Positions 1 through 8,561 of a stretch of DNA of 42,275 nucleotides are shown here, one piece after another. The notes under the pieces were generated by a model. That model saw only the letters and a program-made list of their open reading frames with translations, was not told the origin of the DNA and ran no database searches. How positions within the stretch are numbered: the stretch's first letter is position 1; every line of letters begins with the position of its first letter. The stretch lies in assembly GCA_003138795.1 (NCBI GenBank), contig PLHC01000146.1:1-42275 (forward strand), written 5' to 3'. Source of the stretch: Granulicella sp. GTDB lineage: Bacteria; Acidobacteriota; Terriglobia; Terriglobales; Acidobacteriaceae. A program made the position numbers and the translations under genes.

Positions 1-68
1 CCTAGCAGCCATCCCCTCATCTGTCTTACGCTCGCCCTCCGCGCAGGAGTTGGTAGAATGAAGGCCTC

Positions 69-554
69 ATGAAATGCCCGTTTTGCGCCTTCACCGAGGA
101 CAAGGTCATCGACAGCCGCGAGAGCAAGGACGCCGACTCCATCCGGCGCCGCCGCGAGTGCGAACGCTGCAACAAGCGCTTCACTACCTACGAGCGTCTC
201 GACGAAATTCCCTACATGGTCGTCAAGAAGGATGGCCGCCGCGAAATCTTCGACCGCCAGAAGGTGCTTGCCGGCCTGCTGCACTCCTGCCAGAAGCGCA
301 AAGTCTCCGTCACCCAGATGCAGGAGATCGTCGATGCCGTCGAGGCCTTTGTCGTCGATTCACCCGAGCGCGAGCGCTCCACCGCCTCCGTCGGCGAACT
401 CATCATGGCGCGCCTCAAGGATATCGACACCGTCGCCTACATCCGCTTTGCAAGCGTCTATCGCGATTTCAAGGACGTCAACGAATTCAAAATTGAACTT
501 GAAGGCCTCCTCAGCGGCAAAGACTCCCGCACCAAACGCCCCAACCCCCGCTAG
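69..554 (+). CDS. nrdR: Transcriptional repressor NrdR
   Basis: This 161-residue protein is the zinc-ribbon/ATP-cone repressor that controls ribonucleotide reductase genes by sensing ATP and dATP. The N-terminal zinc ribbon is visible as cysteines at residues 3, 6, 31 and 34 (CPFC and CERC). The ATP-cone domain follows at about residues 49-139, with the usual YMVVKKDG entry strand. Length and architecture match the family closely. The ATG at 69 is preceded by GAAGG at a short spacing, and an out-of-frame ATG at 58 opens only a few codons. No ribonucleotide reductase gene is present in the window, so its targets lie elsewhere. The downstream genes run in the same direction after a gap. Identification is firm. 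Confidence 0.97.
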   Translation: MKCPFCAFTEDKVIDSRESKDADSIRRRRECERCNKRFTTYERLDEIPYMVVKKDGRREIFDRQKVLAGLLHSCQKRKVSVTQMQEIVDAVEAFVVDSPERERSTASVGELIMARLKDIDTVAYIRFASVYRDFKDVNEFKIELEGLLSGKDSRTKRPNPR

Positions 555-625
555 CGACACCCATTTCTTAATGGTGGGCCGCGCTCCACATCCCGGCGAC
601 AACTCTCCGCATCCAAGCAAGCATC

Positions 626-844
626 GTGAACTTTAGCTCGACCTCACTGCTTCCTTTTACCGCGATCTTCATCTCCGGCTGCAAGCCCTCCCCCGCGCCG
701 GCCGAACCCAATGGTGAGACCATCCAGGCTCACCCCGCACCCGCCGTGCATGAAAAGCTCAGCAAACCAGACATCCAGATAACCGTCCCAGTGCAACTCA
801 GTACTATCCATTGCGCATACCGTCCCTTGAAAGGCTTCTTATGA
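626..844 (+). CDS. Possible small lipoprotein (doubtful ORF)
   Basis: This 72-codon reading frame starts at GTG and overlaps the start of the next gene by four bases. Residues 1-19 form a short hydrophobic leader ending in ISGC, which fits a lipobox with Cys19 as the lipidated residue. The rest is rich in proline and alanine, as in periplasmic linkers. The leader has no basic N-terminal residues and no clear ribosome binding site precedes the GTG. I recognise no family. It could be a real lipoprotein coupled to the following membrane protein, or only an open frame. Confidence 0.3.
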   Translation: MNFSSTSLLPFTAIFISGCKPSPAPAEPNGETIQAHPAPAVHEKLSKPDIQITVPVQLSTIHCAYRPLKGFL

Positions 845-1140
845 ACTTCTCGCTCGCCCTACCTGTTCACGCGATTCCGCTCTGGTTTCTGGTTCTATCG
901 CTTTTCCTTCCGCGCATCTGCATCCTCGTCGCCTGGCTTCAACACGGCATGGGACACTTTATTCCAGCGACCGCCACTATTCTGCAGATTGTGGTCGCCA
1001 TTCTCATCCCGCGCATCCTGATCCTTTTCTGGATCTATCAGGATCAGGGCATCACCATTTGGTTCCTGCTCCACGCCATCGCGCTTGTTATCGCATGGGG
1101 CGGCGGCAGCTCGCGGGTCTACCGCCGCCGCCTCGCGTAG
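841..1140 (+). CDS. Small membrane protein of unknown function
   Basis: This 99-residue protein has three hydrophobic stretches, at about residues 11-33, 41-64 and 69-85, and ends in a basic tail (YRRRLA). It is therefore probably a three-span inner-membrane protein with the C-terminus in the cytoplasm. I chose the ATG at 841 because GAAAGG lies six bases upstream; the frame could extend to a TTG at 811. The small frame ending at 844 overlaps this start. No known domain or catalytic motif is visible, and I assign no function. Two hairpins follow within 110 bases. Confidence 0.65.
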   Translation: MNFSLALPVHAIPLWFLVLSLFLPRICILVAWLQHGMGHFIPATATILQIVVAILIPRILILFWIYQDQGITIWFLLHAIALVIAWGGGSSRVYRRRLA

Positions 1141-1166
1141 GTCGACTAAGCCATTGCATTCCAAGT

Positions 1167-1198
1167 CGCATTTCTTTCATTCCACCGAAGGAAATGCG
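1167..1198. repeat. Imperfect hairpin, 12-bp stem
   Basis: CGCATTTCTTTC at 1167-1178 pairs with GAAGGAAATGCG at 1187-1198 with one G-T wobble and an eight-base loop. No T-run follows on either strand, so it is not a classical intrinsic terminator. It lies between the small membrane protein gene and asd. Confidence 0.6.
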
Positions 1199-1203
1199 CT
1201 GTT

Positions 1204-1248
1204 GTCTCTGAGATAAGTCCGGGCTTCAGCCGGACTTATCTCAGAGAC
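1204..1248. repeat. Perfect 19-bp inverted repeat, REP-like hairpin
   Basis: The arms are GTCTCTGAGATAAGTCCGG (1204-1222) and its exact reverse complement (1230-1248), separated by a seven-base loop. The structure would be very stable, but no T-run follows on either strand. A dispersed palindromic repeat (REP-like) or a transcript-stabilising or terminating hairpin upstream of asd are the options. I cannot test its copy number from one window. Confidence 0.75.
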
Positions 1249-1331
1249 TTGCGAAGCATGGCGCTTCAGCCCTGATACATGGTCTCGTTTCCAGCGCCTG
1301 CAATCCGCCAAGCTTGCGATATCCTAGATAA

Positions 1332-2462
1332 ATGGAACGGCGTAACGTAGGCATTCTGGGCGCAACCGGCATGGTCGGTCAGCGATTTATCCAACTTCTG
1401 GCAGACCACCCCTGGTTCAACATTACCTGGCTCGCCGCCAGCGACCGCAGTGCCGGCAAAACCTACGCCGAGGCCTGCAAGTGGAAGCTCGACACGCCCA
1501 TCCCCGCGCGCATCGCGGAGATGGTCCTGCAGCCCAACACCCCCGAGGCCTGCACTACCGAGCTCCCGCGCATCATCTTCGCCGCGCTCGACACCGACAT
1601 CGCCCGCGACCTCGAGCCGAGGTTCGCCGCCGCCGGCTGCGCCGTCATCTCCAACTCCTCGGCCTTCCGCATGGCCCCCGACGTTCCCCTCGTCGTCCCC
1701 GAGGTCAACGCCGATCACCTCGTCGTCATCGAGCACCAGGCAACGCGCCACACCTCGGGCGGCTACATCGTCACCAACCCAAACTGCAGCGCGATTGGGT
1801 TAGTGCTTCCACTAGCCCCATTACAAGCCCGCTTCGGCATTGAGAAGCTCTTCGTCACCACCATGCAGGCCATCAGCGGCGCAGGCTACCCCGGAGTCGC
1901 GTCGCTCGACATCCTCGGCAACGTTGTTCCCTTCATCAAGAACGAAGAGGAGAAGCTTGAGGAAGAAGTCGCCAAGCTCCTCGGCTCGACCGACGGCCGC
2001 AGCTTCACCCCAGCCGCCGCCACGCTCTCCGCCCACTGCAACCGCGTCGCCGTCATCGACGGCCACACCGAGTGCGTCAGCATCAAGCTCCGCAAGCCCG
2101 CCACCTACGAGCAGATCCTCGCAGCCTGGGCCGAATTCCAGCCCCTCCACGGCAAGGGTCTCGACGGCCTTCACCTCCCGTCCGCGCCGCTCTTCCCGAT
2201 TGAATACACCAGCGAAGAGGCACGCCCGCAGCCGCGCCTCGACCTTATGCGCGGCAACGGCATGGCGACCACCGTTGGCCGTCTGCGGCCCTGCACGCTC
2301 TTCGACTGGAAGTTCACCCTGCTCTCGCACAACACCATCCGCGGAGCCGCCGGCGCAGCCATCCTCAACGCCGAGATCCTCGCCGTCCTCGGCAAGTTCG
2401 ACTTCCGCGAATTTCCTCCCGTGCAGTACGGCCAGAACGCAGAAGCGCTGGTGAACGCATGA
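1332..2462 (+). CDS. asd: Aspartate-semialdehyde dehydrogenase
   Basis: This 376-residue cytoplasmic enzyme reduces aspartyl phosphate to aspartate semialdehyde with NADPH, the second step of the aspartate pathway to lysine, threonine and methionine. The dinucleotide-binding loop GATGMVG lies at residues 10-16 and the catalytic cysteine is Cys152 in the NPNCS motif. The sequence and length resemble the archaeal/fungal type of Asd rather than the E. coli type. Its stop overlaps the lysC start as ATGA at 2459-2462, so the two are probably translationally coupled, and dapB follows. Regulation was not visible: the upstream region has two hairpins but no recognised lysine riboswitch. Confidence 0.96.
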   Translation: MERRNVGILGATGMVGQRFIQLLADHPWFNITWLAASDRSAGKTYAEACKWKLDTPIPARIAEMVLQPNTPEACTTELPRIIFAALDTDIARDLEPRFAAAGCAVISNSSAFRMAPDVPLVVPEVNADHLVVIEHQATRHTSGGYIVTNPNCSAIGLVLPLAPLQARFGIEKLFVTTMQAISGAGYPGVASLDILGNVVPFIKNEEEKLEEEVAKLLGSTDGRSFTPAAATLSAHCNRVAVIDGHTECVSIKLRKPATYEQILAAWAEFQPLHGKGLDGLHLPSAPLFPIEYTSEEARPQPRLDLMRGNGMATTVGRLRPCTLFDWKFTLLSHNTIRGAAGAAILNAEILAVLGKFDFREFPPVQYGQNAEALVNA

Positions 2463-3904
2463 GCACACCCCGCCCGCACATCGTCGTCATGAAGTTCGGA
2501 GGCACGTCGGTCGAGGACTCCGCGGCCATCCTGCGCACGGCATCCATCGTCACCTCGCGCCTGAAGAAAACGCTCAGTCCCATCGTCGTCGTCTCCGCAA
2601 TGTCCAAGGTCACCGACACGCTGCTTGCTGCCGCCGCCGCAGCCGGACGCAACGACCGCGAAGCGGCACTCAAGCTCTCCGACTCACTGCGCACGCGCCA
2701 TCTCAACGCCGCCGCGGAACTAACCAGCGGCGACCGCCTCACCTCGCTCCAGTTCAACATCCATAACGACTTCGACACTCTCGACGACCTTCTCCGCGGC
2801 ATCTCCGCGGTCGGCGAGCTCACCTCCCGCACCTCCGACAACGTCGTCAGCTTCGGCGAGCGGCTGTCGTCCGTTCTCGTATCCGCCGCCTTCGCCGAGC
2901 ATGGCATCGCCAGCGCCCACGTCGACGCGCGCACCGTCATCCTCACCGACCACCACTACGGCAAAGCTGCACCCAACGAGCCGGCCACCGAAAGCGCCCT
3001 CACCGCACAGGTCCTGCCGATCGTCGACCTCGGCAAAGTTCCTGTCATGGGCGGCTTCATCGGATCGTGCGACGGAATTACAACCACCTTGGGTCGCGGA
3101 GGTTCGGACTACACCGCCGCCATCGTCGGCGGCGGCCTCCACGCCGGCGCCATCGAAATCTGGACCGACGTCGACGGCATCATGACCACCGATCCGCGCA
3201 TCGTCCCCGAGGCCCTGCGCGTCAAGACCATCAGCTTCGAAGAGGCCGCCGAGCTTGCCTACTTCGGTGCCAAGGTCCTGCACCCCGCCACCATCCTTCC
3301 TGCGGTCCAGAAGAACATTCCCGTCTTCGTTCTCAACAGCCGCAACTCCGGGAACGAAGGCACCAAGATCACCGCCACGCCTCCGCCCTGCGCGAGCCCC
3401 TTCAAGTCCATCGCCGCCAAGAAGAAGCTCACCATCATCGACATCGTCGCCAGCCGCATGCTCCTCGCCCACGGCTTCCTCGCAGCGGTCTTTGAAATTT
3501 TCGACAAGCACCACTGCGCCATCGACATGGTCTCCACCTCTGAGGTCTCGATCTCCATCACCGTCGATTCGCGTGAAGCGCTCCCCGCCATCTGCGCCGA
3601 ACTCAGCACCATCGCCGACGTCAAATACGAGAGCAACAAGGCCCTCATCTGTCTCGTCGGCGAAGACATCCGCGGCCAGGCCGGCATCTCCGGCCAGGTC
3701 TTCTCATCCATCTCGCACGTCAACGTGCGCATGATCTCGCAGGGCGCCAGCGAGATCAACATGAGCTTCATGATCAACGAGGAAGATGTCGACGAAGCGG
3801 TCCGCTCGCTGCATAAGAAGTTTTTCAGCGCGCCCGACGCCACCATCTTCGACGTCAGCGCCGCGGCCCAGACGGACGACCGCGCCGTCACCAGCAACGC
3901 CTAG
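2459..3904 (+). CDS. lysC: Aspartate kinase, monofunctional with C-terminal ACT domains
   Basis: This 481-residue enzyme phosphorylates aspartate, the committed step of the aspartate pathway. The kinase signature KFGGTS is at residues 12-17, and the aspartate/ATP-binding core contains FGERLSS, GRGGSDYTA and TDVDGI. The region after about residue 320 fits two ACT regulatory domains, which in this family bind lysine or threonine for feedback inhibition. There is no homoserine dehydrogenase fusion. Its start overlaps the asd stop and dapB begins 12 bases after its stop, so the three form an operon. The effector specificity cannot be read from the sequence. Confidence 0.95.
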   Translation: MSTPRPHIVVMKFGGTSVEDSAAILRTASIVTSRLKKTLSPIVVVSAMSKVTDTLLAAAAAAGRNDREAALKLSDSLRTRHLNAAAELTSGDRLTSLQFNIHNDFDTLDDLLRGISAVGELTSRTSDNVVSFGERLSSVLVSAAFAEHGIASAHVDARTVILTDHHYGKAAPNEPATESALTAQVLPIVDLGKVPVMGGFIGSCDGITTTLGRGGSDYTAAIVGGGLHAGAIEIWTDVDGIMTTDPRIVPEALRVKTISFEEAAELAYFGAKVLHPATILPAVQKNIPVFVLNSRNSGNEGTKITATPPPCASPFKSIAAKKKLTIIDIVASRMLLAHGFLAAVFEIFDKHHCAIDMVSTSEVSISITVDSREALPAICAELSTIADVKYESNKALICLVGEDIRGQAGISGQVFSSISHVNVRMISQGASEINMSFMINEEDVDEAVRSLHKKFFSAPDATIFDVSAAAQTDDRAVTSNA

Positions 3905-3916
3905 GAGTTTTTCATC

Positions 3917-4621
3917 ATGCGCATCCTCGTCCTCGGTACCGGCAAGACCGGCAAGCTCGTAGCAGAAGTAGCAGCCGAGCGCGGCCACAACGTTCACGTC
4001 CTCGGCTCCAGGGAGAACAAGGACGCTGCCGCACTCACCGCGCCCTTCCTCACTGGCTTCGACATCGTCATCGACTTCACTACGCCCGATGCCGTCGTCG
4101 CCAACATGCGTGCCTGCCTCGCAGCCGGCACGAAGATGGTCGTCGGCACCACCGGCTGGTATGACAAGCTCTCCGAACTCCGCGCCCTCGCCGAGCACAA
4201 CGGAGCCGGCCTGCTCTACGGCACCAACTTCTCCATCGGCGTGCAGATCATGTTCGAGCTCTCCAAGAAGATGGCCGCCGCGCTCAAGGACGCCGGCTAC
4301 ACCTTCTCCATCTCCGAGACCCACCACATCAGCAAGCTCGACTCGCCCAGCGGCACCGCCCTCACCCTGCGCGACGCCGTGCAATCGACCCTCGGTCGCA
4401 ACGATGTCGGCCAGAACGAGGAAGTCGTCATCCACGCCAACCGCACCGGCGACGTCGCGGGCGTCCACTCCCTCATCGCCACGGGCGCCAGCGACCGCCT
4501 CATCCTCACGCACGAGGCTACCTCGCGCCGTCCCTTCGCCGAAGGCGCCGTCCACGCCGCCGAGTGGCTCTCCACCCGCATCGGCGTCTACGACTTCCAC
4601 GAAGTCTTCAACGAACTCTAG
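3917..4621 (+). CDS. dapB: 4-hydroxy-tetrahydrodipicolinate reductase
   Basis: This 234-residue enzyme reduces the product of DapA on the way to diaminopimelate and lysine. The family motif around the active site is visible as ETHHISKLDSPSGTA (residues 134-148), with His136/His137 and Lys140 in the expected places, plus GTTGWY at 77-82. The N-terminal nucleotide loop is GTGKTG instead of the common GxxGRMG, and the protein is shorter than E. coli DapB (about 270 residues), as in the compact subgroup. GGAG lies upstream of the ATG. It ends two bases before the convergent receptor gene. dapA is not in this cluster. Confidence 0.93.
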   Translation: MRILVLGTGKTGKLVAEVAAERGHNVHVLGSRENKDAAALTAPFLTGFDIVIDFTTPDAVVANMRACLAAGTKMVVGTTGWYDKLSELRALAEHNGAGLLYGTNFSIGVQIMFELSKKMAAALKDAGYTFSISETHHISKLDSPSGTALTLRDAVQSTLGRNDVGQNEEVVIHANRTGDVAGVHSLIATGASDRLILTHEATSRRPFAEGAVHAAEWLSTRIGVYDFHEVFNEL

Positions 4622-4623
4622 CG

Positions 4624-6525
4624 CTACTTCCGCCCCAGCACCACCTGGACCCCGCCCACAAACGCCCTCCCCGGCATCTGCACGCCCACAATCTCCTGGT
4701 AGCCCGTGTTGCTCAGGTTCGTCATCTGCACATAGGGCTGCACGCGTCCCTTCTCGTACACCGCCGACGCATCCCATACCGGCGAAACGCCCCTGTCCAC
4801 GCGATTCACCACGCGCACTCTCTGCCGCAGCAGCACCCCGTTCTTCCACTGACCCATCCACTCCGCGACAGCATTCTGCACCGGATAGTTGAACACGTAC
4901 TCCGACTGCAGCCCATGCAGCGCCGACTGCGCTCCCTCCAGCGTCGTCAGCCCCAGCCGCAGCTCCTGTCCAGCCATCGGCCTCCACTCCATCTCTGTCG
5001 CGATGCCGGTAAAACTCACCCCATTCAGGTTCTCCGCCTGCCAGGGAACCGAAGCATCCGCCCTTACATAGTCGATCGCGTTCGTCTGGTTCGAATGAAA
5101 TGCCGTTAGCGTGAACGTCAGCCGATCACTCAAATACCAATCCGCACCTCCGTCGAAGTTCCACACCGACTCCGGCTTCAGGTTCGGATTCCCAACCGTA
5201 CTCGGGTCGCTGTAATACAAGTCGATATACGTCGGCAATCTGAACCCACGCTCCACAGACGCTCGCAGCTTCACCTTCTTCTGCACCCAGAAGCTGGCCG
5301 CAGCCGACGGCGTCGCCACCGCTATCCCACCACTAAAAATCTCCTCGCGCATTCCCCCCGAAATCGTTCCCCACCGCTTTCCCTTCAGCTCAAAGTCCGC
5401 ATAGCCCGCACCGCGATTGCGCCCATGATCGCCCAGATTCGTGCTGTTGATCTCGTCAGCATTCGCCTCCAGCCCGTAGTAAACCGCCATACCCTTCCAC
5501 GGCAGATCATCGCTTCGCCGCACCGCGCCCTGCCAGCTCATGTCGTCGTACTGGTTCTTGTAGTACGAAGGATCGTTGATCAGCAGTACAAAGAGGTCAC
5601 TGTGTCGCCGATACGCCAGCGCCGCCTGCGTCTTCCCATCTATCTGCTGATTGATCCCCGCAAACCACTCCTTCGTCCGCTCCCACGAGTCGTAGTCGCC
5701 ATAGAACTGGTTCGCTCCAAAGCTGCGATCGCTCCCGCCCAGCAGCACATCCGAGTCGCCCAGCAAAGAATGAAATCGCGTCTCCGAACTCCCTTCCTCC
5801 GAGCGATAACCGCGGTCAAACATAAACCCATCCGAAAAATCTCGCCCGCCGCCGATCACCTCGCTCAACTTCTTTCCACCCCACGACGCCACCGCCGCCT
5901 GGTCATCCTCGCCAAAACTCCCGCCCCCCTCACGCAGCCGTAGCTGCGCCCCCGGCGCCGGTGCCGCCGTCACAAAGTCCACCACGCCGCTCACCGCATC
6001 CGAGCCATACAGCGTTGACCCCGCCCCATGCAGCACATTCACACTGCCTACCATCTCCATCGGAACCGGCAGATCCAGATTGAAGTGCGATGTCTCCACA
6101 TCGTTGACCCGCCACCCATTCAGCAACACCAGCGTCTGCTCATACGAACTCCCCCAGATCGACAAATCCGCCTGCACACCGCCTCCGCCGCGCTGCTCCA
6201 GGTCCACCGATGGATCGTCTCGCAGCAAATCGTTCAAATCGGTGTATGCCAGCGGATACTTCTGGACCTCAAGCGTCTCGGTCGAGCGCGGAGACTCCTC
6301 TTCCGTCAACGGATCGGGCGTCCCCACCACCACCACCGTCGACCTCACCTCCGGAATCTTCTCCGGTTCTTGCTGGCCCTGCTGGCTTCCACTCGATTGG
6401 CCCTGCTGCGCCTGGTTCTCCTGCGGTTGATGCTGCTCCCCTTGCTGCGCACTGCCCGCTACAGCGAATGCCAATATCCACGGCAACACACACGCGGCGC
6501 TCTTCACTCTTATGGATAACTCCAA
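4624..6525 (-). CDS. TonB-dependent outer-membrane receptor, BtuB-like architecture
   Basis: This 633-residue protein should be a TonB-gated outer-membrane transporter. A signal peptide (about residues 1-26, cleaved near GSAQ) is followed by a Gln-rich stretch, then a TonB-box-like STVVVVGTP and a plug domain at about residues 70-190 (LNDLLRDDPSVDLEQRGG, VLHGAGSTLYGSDAVSGV). The remainder is a beta-barrel with aromatic strands. The last residue is Lys, not the usual aromatic. The annotated start is TTG with GAGG nine bases upstream; a GTG at 6507 would give a tidier leader beginning KSAACVLP. The substrate is unknown: no cobalamin riboswitch or transport genes adjoin. A MarR gene is divergent. 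Confidence 0.88.
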   Translation of the reverse strand: MELSIRVKSAACVLPWILAFAVAGSAQQGEQHQPQENQAQQGQSSGSQQGQQEPEKIPEVRSTVVVVGTPDPLTEEESPRSTETLEVQKYPLAYTDLNDLLRDDPSVDLEQRGGGGVQADLSIWGSSYEQTLVLLNGWRVNDVETSHFNLDLPVPMEMVGSVNVLHGAGSTLYGSDAVSGVVDFVTAAPAPGAQLRLREGGGSFGEDDQAAVASWGGKKLSEVIGGGRDFSDGFMFDRGYRSEEGSSETRFHSLLGDSDVLLGGSDRSFGANQFYGDYDSWERTKEWFAGINQQIDGKTQAALAYRRHSDLFVLLINDPSYYKNQYDDMSWQGAVRRSDDLPWKGMAVYYGLEANADEINSTNLGDHGRNRGAGYADFELKGKRWGTISGGMREEIFSGGIAVATPSAAASFWVQKKVKLRASVERGFRLPTYIDLYYSDPSTVGNPNLKPESVWNFDGGADWYLSDRLTFTLTAFHSNQTNAIDYVRADASVPWQAENLNGVSFTGIATEMEWRPMAGQELRLGLTTLEGAQSALHGLQSEYVFNYPVQNAVAEWMGQWKNGVLLRQRVRVVNRVDRGVSPVWDASAVYEKGRVQPYVQMTNLSNTGYQEIVGVQMPGRAFVGGVQVVLGRK

Positions 6526-6542
6526 AATCTATGACCTCACCC

Positions 6543-6615
6543 ATTGAGATTGAGGTACACGCGCAAAACTTTCAAGCATAGTTTGGTATCGTCTGAGATA
6601 ATTGAGTTGCTCAAT
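6543..6615. promoter_or_regulatory. Candidate MarR operator between divergent genes
   Basis: A perfect palindrome ATTGAG-TTG-CTCAAT occupies 6601-6615, overlapping a GATAAT element at 6597-6602. Two more copies of the half-site ATTGAG lie in tandem at 6543-6554, next to the receptor gene start. The arrangement suits a regulator that controls itself and the divergent receptor. The palindrome ends 16 bases before the regulator ATG. Confidence 0.55.
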
Positions 6616-6631
6616 CAAAGGCAAAAAGTTT

Positions 6632-7066
6632 ATGCGAATCGAAACCTTTCTGAAACAGAGTCCCATGTTTTGCATCGCCCTCACGGCACGCCGTTTCGAC
6701 ACGCTGACAACCCATTTGCTGGAAGCAGACGACCTGAATTTTCTTGAGGCCCTCATCATCTCAACGCTGTTTTTCGAGTCCTCCGCCGCGGTGAAACCTT
6801 CGCAACTCGCGGAAACTTTCGGGACCACGAGAGGCAATGTGAGTCATTGCATTTCGTCTTTAGAGGCCAAAGGTTTAGTTCAGAGGAAGATTGATCCAGA
6901 GGATGCGAGGGCATATCACCTGACGCTGAAACCCCAGGGCAGGAAGACAGCGATACGCGTGATTGGCGCATTGGACAAGGTTCAAAGAGAATTTGAAAAT
7001 AAGGTCGGGAAAGATGCGTTGCAGTCCGCACTCCGCGTGATTCGTTCCCTGGCTGGATCGACATAG
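6632..7066 (+). CDS. MarR-family transcriptional regulator
   Basis: This 144-residue DNA-binding protein has the winged helix-turn-helix layout of the MarR family. The recognition region reads PSQLAETFGTTRGNVSHCISSLEAKGLVQRK and is followed by the wing DPEDARAYHLTLKPQGR, with the conserved D-x-R of MarR wings. The helical flanks needed for dimerisation are present, and length is normal. I chose the ATG at 6632; the frame is open to a TTG at 6602, but that would overlap the operator-like palindrome. Its divergent neighbour is a TonB-dependent receptor, which may be its target. The gene is visibly richer in A+T than its neighbours. The ligand is unknown. Confidence 0.85.
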   Translation: MRIETFLKQSPMFCIALTARRFDTLTTHLLEADDLNFLEALIISTLFFESSAAVKPSQLAETFGTTRGNVSHCISSLEAKGLVQRKIDPEDARAYHLTLKPQGRKTAIRVIGALDKVQREFENKVGKDALQSALRVIRSLAGST

Positions 7067-7236
7067 AGTTAAAGATGTAGCCGACCGCCGAAACGATCAA
7101 AGCCACGGAGGCCATTTGTCGTAGCGAGGTCACGACTGTCCATCGCATCGATGAACTCCTCCATCAACTGAACTCCTCCGGCTGAAATTTCATGCTGCGC
7201 TTGCGAGAAGTCGCTGCAAACCCTAACCTTGACTTC

Positions 7237-8511
7237 ATGAGCTCCGTCGCAACCCTCGCTCCCACCACCTTCGCCTCTCTCCCCTTCGCACAAAAGCTCG
7301 ACCGCCTCGCCGAAGTCGCCGTCCGCATCGGCCTCGGCCTGCAGCCAGGCCAGGAACTCGTCATCACCGCGCCCATCGACGCGATCCCGCTGGTGCGCCT
7401 CATCACCGAGCACGCCTACAAGGCCGGCGCCAAGCTCGTCACGACCTTCTTCTCCGACGACGCCACCACCCTCGCGCGCTACCAGTTCGCCCCCGACGGC
7501 ACCTTCGACTACGCGCCCGCCTGGTACTACGACGCCCTCGCCACCGCCTACCGCAGCGGTGCCGCACGCATGGGCATCACCGGCGCAAACCCTGCTCTAC
7601 TTGCTGCTCAGGACCCCGCCAAGGTCTCGCGCGCCAACGTCGCCGTCTCCAAGGCCTACAAACCCGCCATGGAGCTCATCACGCGCCACGCGATCAACTG
7701 GACCATCGTCGCCTCTGCCTCGCCCGCGTGGGCCGCACTGGTCTTCCCCAACGACCCGCCGGAGCTCGCCCTCGGCAGGCTGTGGGACGCCATCTTCAGC
7801 ACCTCCCGCATCACCTCTGCCGACCCCGTCGCCCAGTGGCGCGAGCACGGCGCAAACCTCAAGAAGCGCGTAGACCTCCTCAACGCCAAGCGCTTCCACT
7901 CCCTCCACTTTTTTACCCCCGACGGCGCCACCGACCTCATTGTCGGCCTCGCCGACCAGCACCTCTGGGCCGGCGGCGGCACCACCGCAGGCAATGGTGT
8001 CTACTGCCAGCCCAACATCCCCACCGAAGAGTGCTTCACCACGCCGCACAAGTCGCGTGTCAACGGCCACGTCACCGCCTCCAAGCCGCTCTCGCACCAG
8101 GGCACGCTGATCGAAAACATCCGCTGCACCTTCAAAGATGGCAAGATCGTCAAGGCCACTGCAACCGCCGGCGAAGCTGCCATCAACAAGCTCATCTCCA
8201 CCGACGAGGGCGCGCGTCAGCTCGGCGAAGTCGCGCTGGTCCCGCACAACTCGCCCATCGCGCAGTCCGGTGTTCTCTTCTGGAACACTCTCTTCGACGA
8301 GAACGCCGCCAGCCACATCGCACTCGGCCAGGCCTACTCCACCTGCCTCATCGGCGGAGAGAAAATGTCAAGCGAGGAACTCTCCGCCCTCGGCGCAAAC
8401 GAGAGCCTCATCCACGTCGACTGGATGATCGGCGGCCCCACCATGAACGTCGACGGCCTCGCCGCCGACGGCACCGCCCAGCCGCTCATGCGGAACGGCG
8501 ACTGGGTCTAA
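7237..8511 (+). CDS. M29-family aminopeptidase
   Basis: This 424-residue metallo-aminopeptidase (thermophilic aminopeptidase II/AmpS family) removes N-terminal residues from peptides in the cytoplasm. Candidate metal ligands appear in order as IPTEECFTTP (Glu), GEVALV (Glu), FDENAASHIALG (His) and HVDWMIG (His and Asp), which matches the M29 pattern. There is no signal peptide. The start is uncertain: an in-frame ATG at 7192 would add 15 residues, and neither start has a good ribosome binding site. The trehalase-like gene begins 50 bases after its stop and may be cotranscribed. Family assignment is secure, peptide preference is not. Confidence 0.92.
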   Translation: MSSVATLAPTTFASLPFAQKLDRLAEVAVRIGLGLQPGQELVITAPIDAIPLVRLITEHAYKAGAKLVTTFFSDDATTLARYQFAPDGTFDYAPAWYYDALATAYRSGAARMGITGANPALLAAQDPAKVSRANVAVSKAYKPAMELITRHAINWTIVASASPAWAALVFPNDPPELALGRLWDAIFSTSRITSADPVAQWREHGANLKKRVDLLNAKRFHSLHFFTPDGATDLIVGLADQHLWAGGGTTAGNGVYCQPNIPTEECFTTPHKSRVNGHVTASKPLSHQGTLIENIRCTFKDGKIVKATATAGEAAINKLISTDEGARQLGEVALVPHNSPIAQSGVLFWNTLFDENAASHIALGQAYSTCLIGGEKMSSEELSALGANESLIHVDWMIGGPTMNVDGLAADGTAQPLMRNGDWV

Positions 8512-8561
8512 CGAGTTCCCCGCTCACAAACGGTTTCGTCTGGTGTAGCATCGCATCCGTC

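Noticed and set aside
7728-8561. N-terminal extension of the trehalase-like frame
   Set aside because: This part overlaps the aminopeptidase in another phase and reads as His/Arg-rich noise; the signal peptide at 8562 gives the real start.
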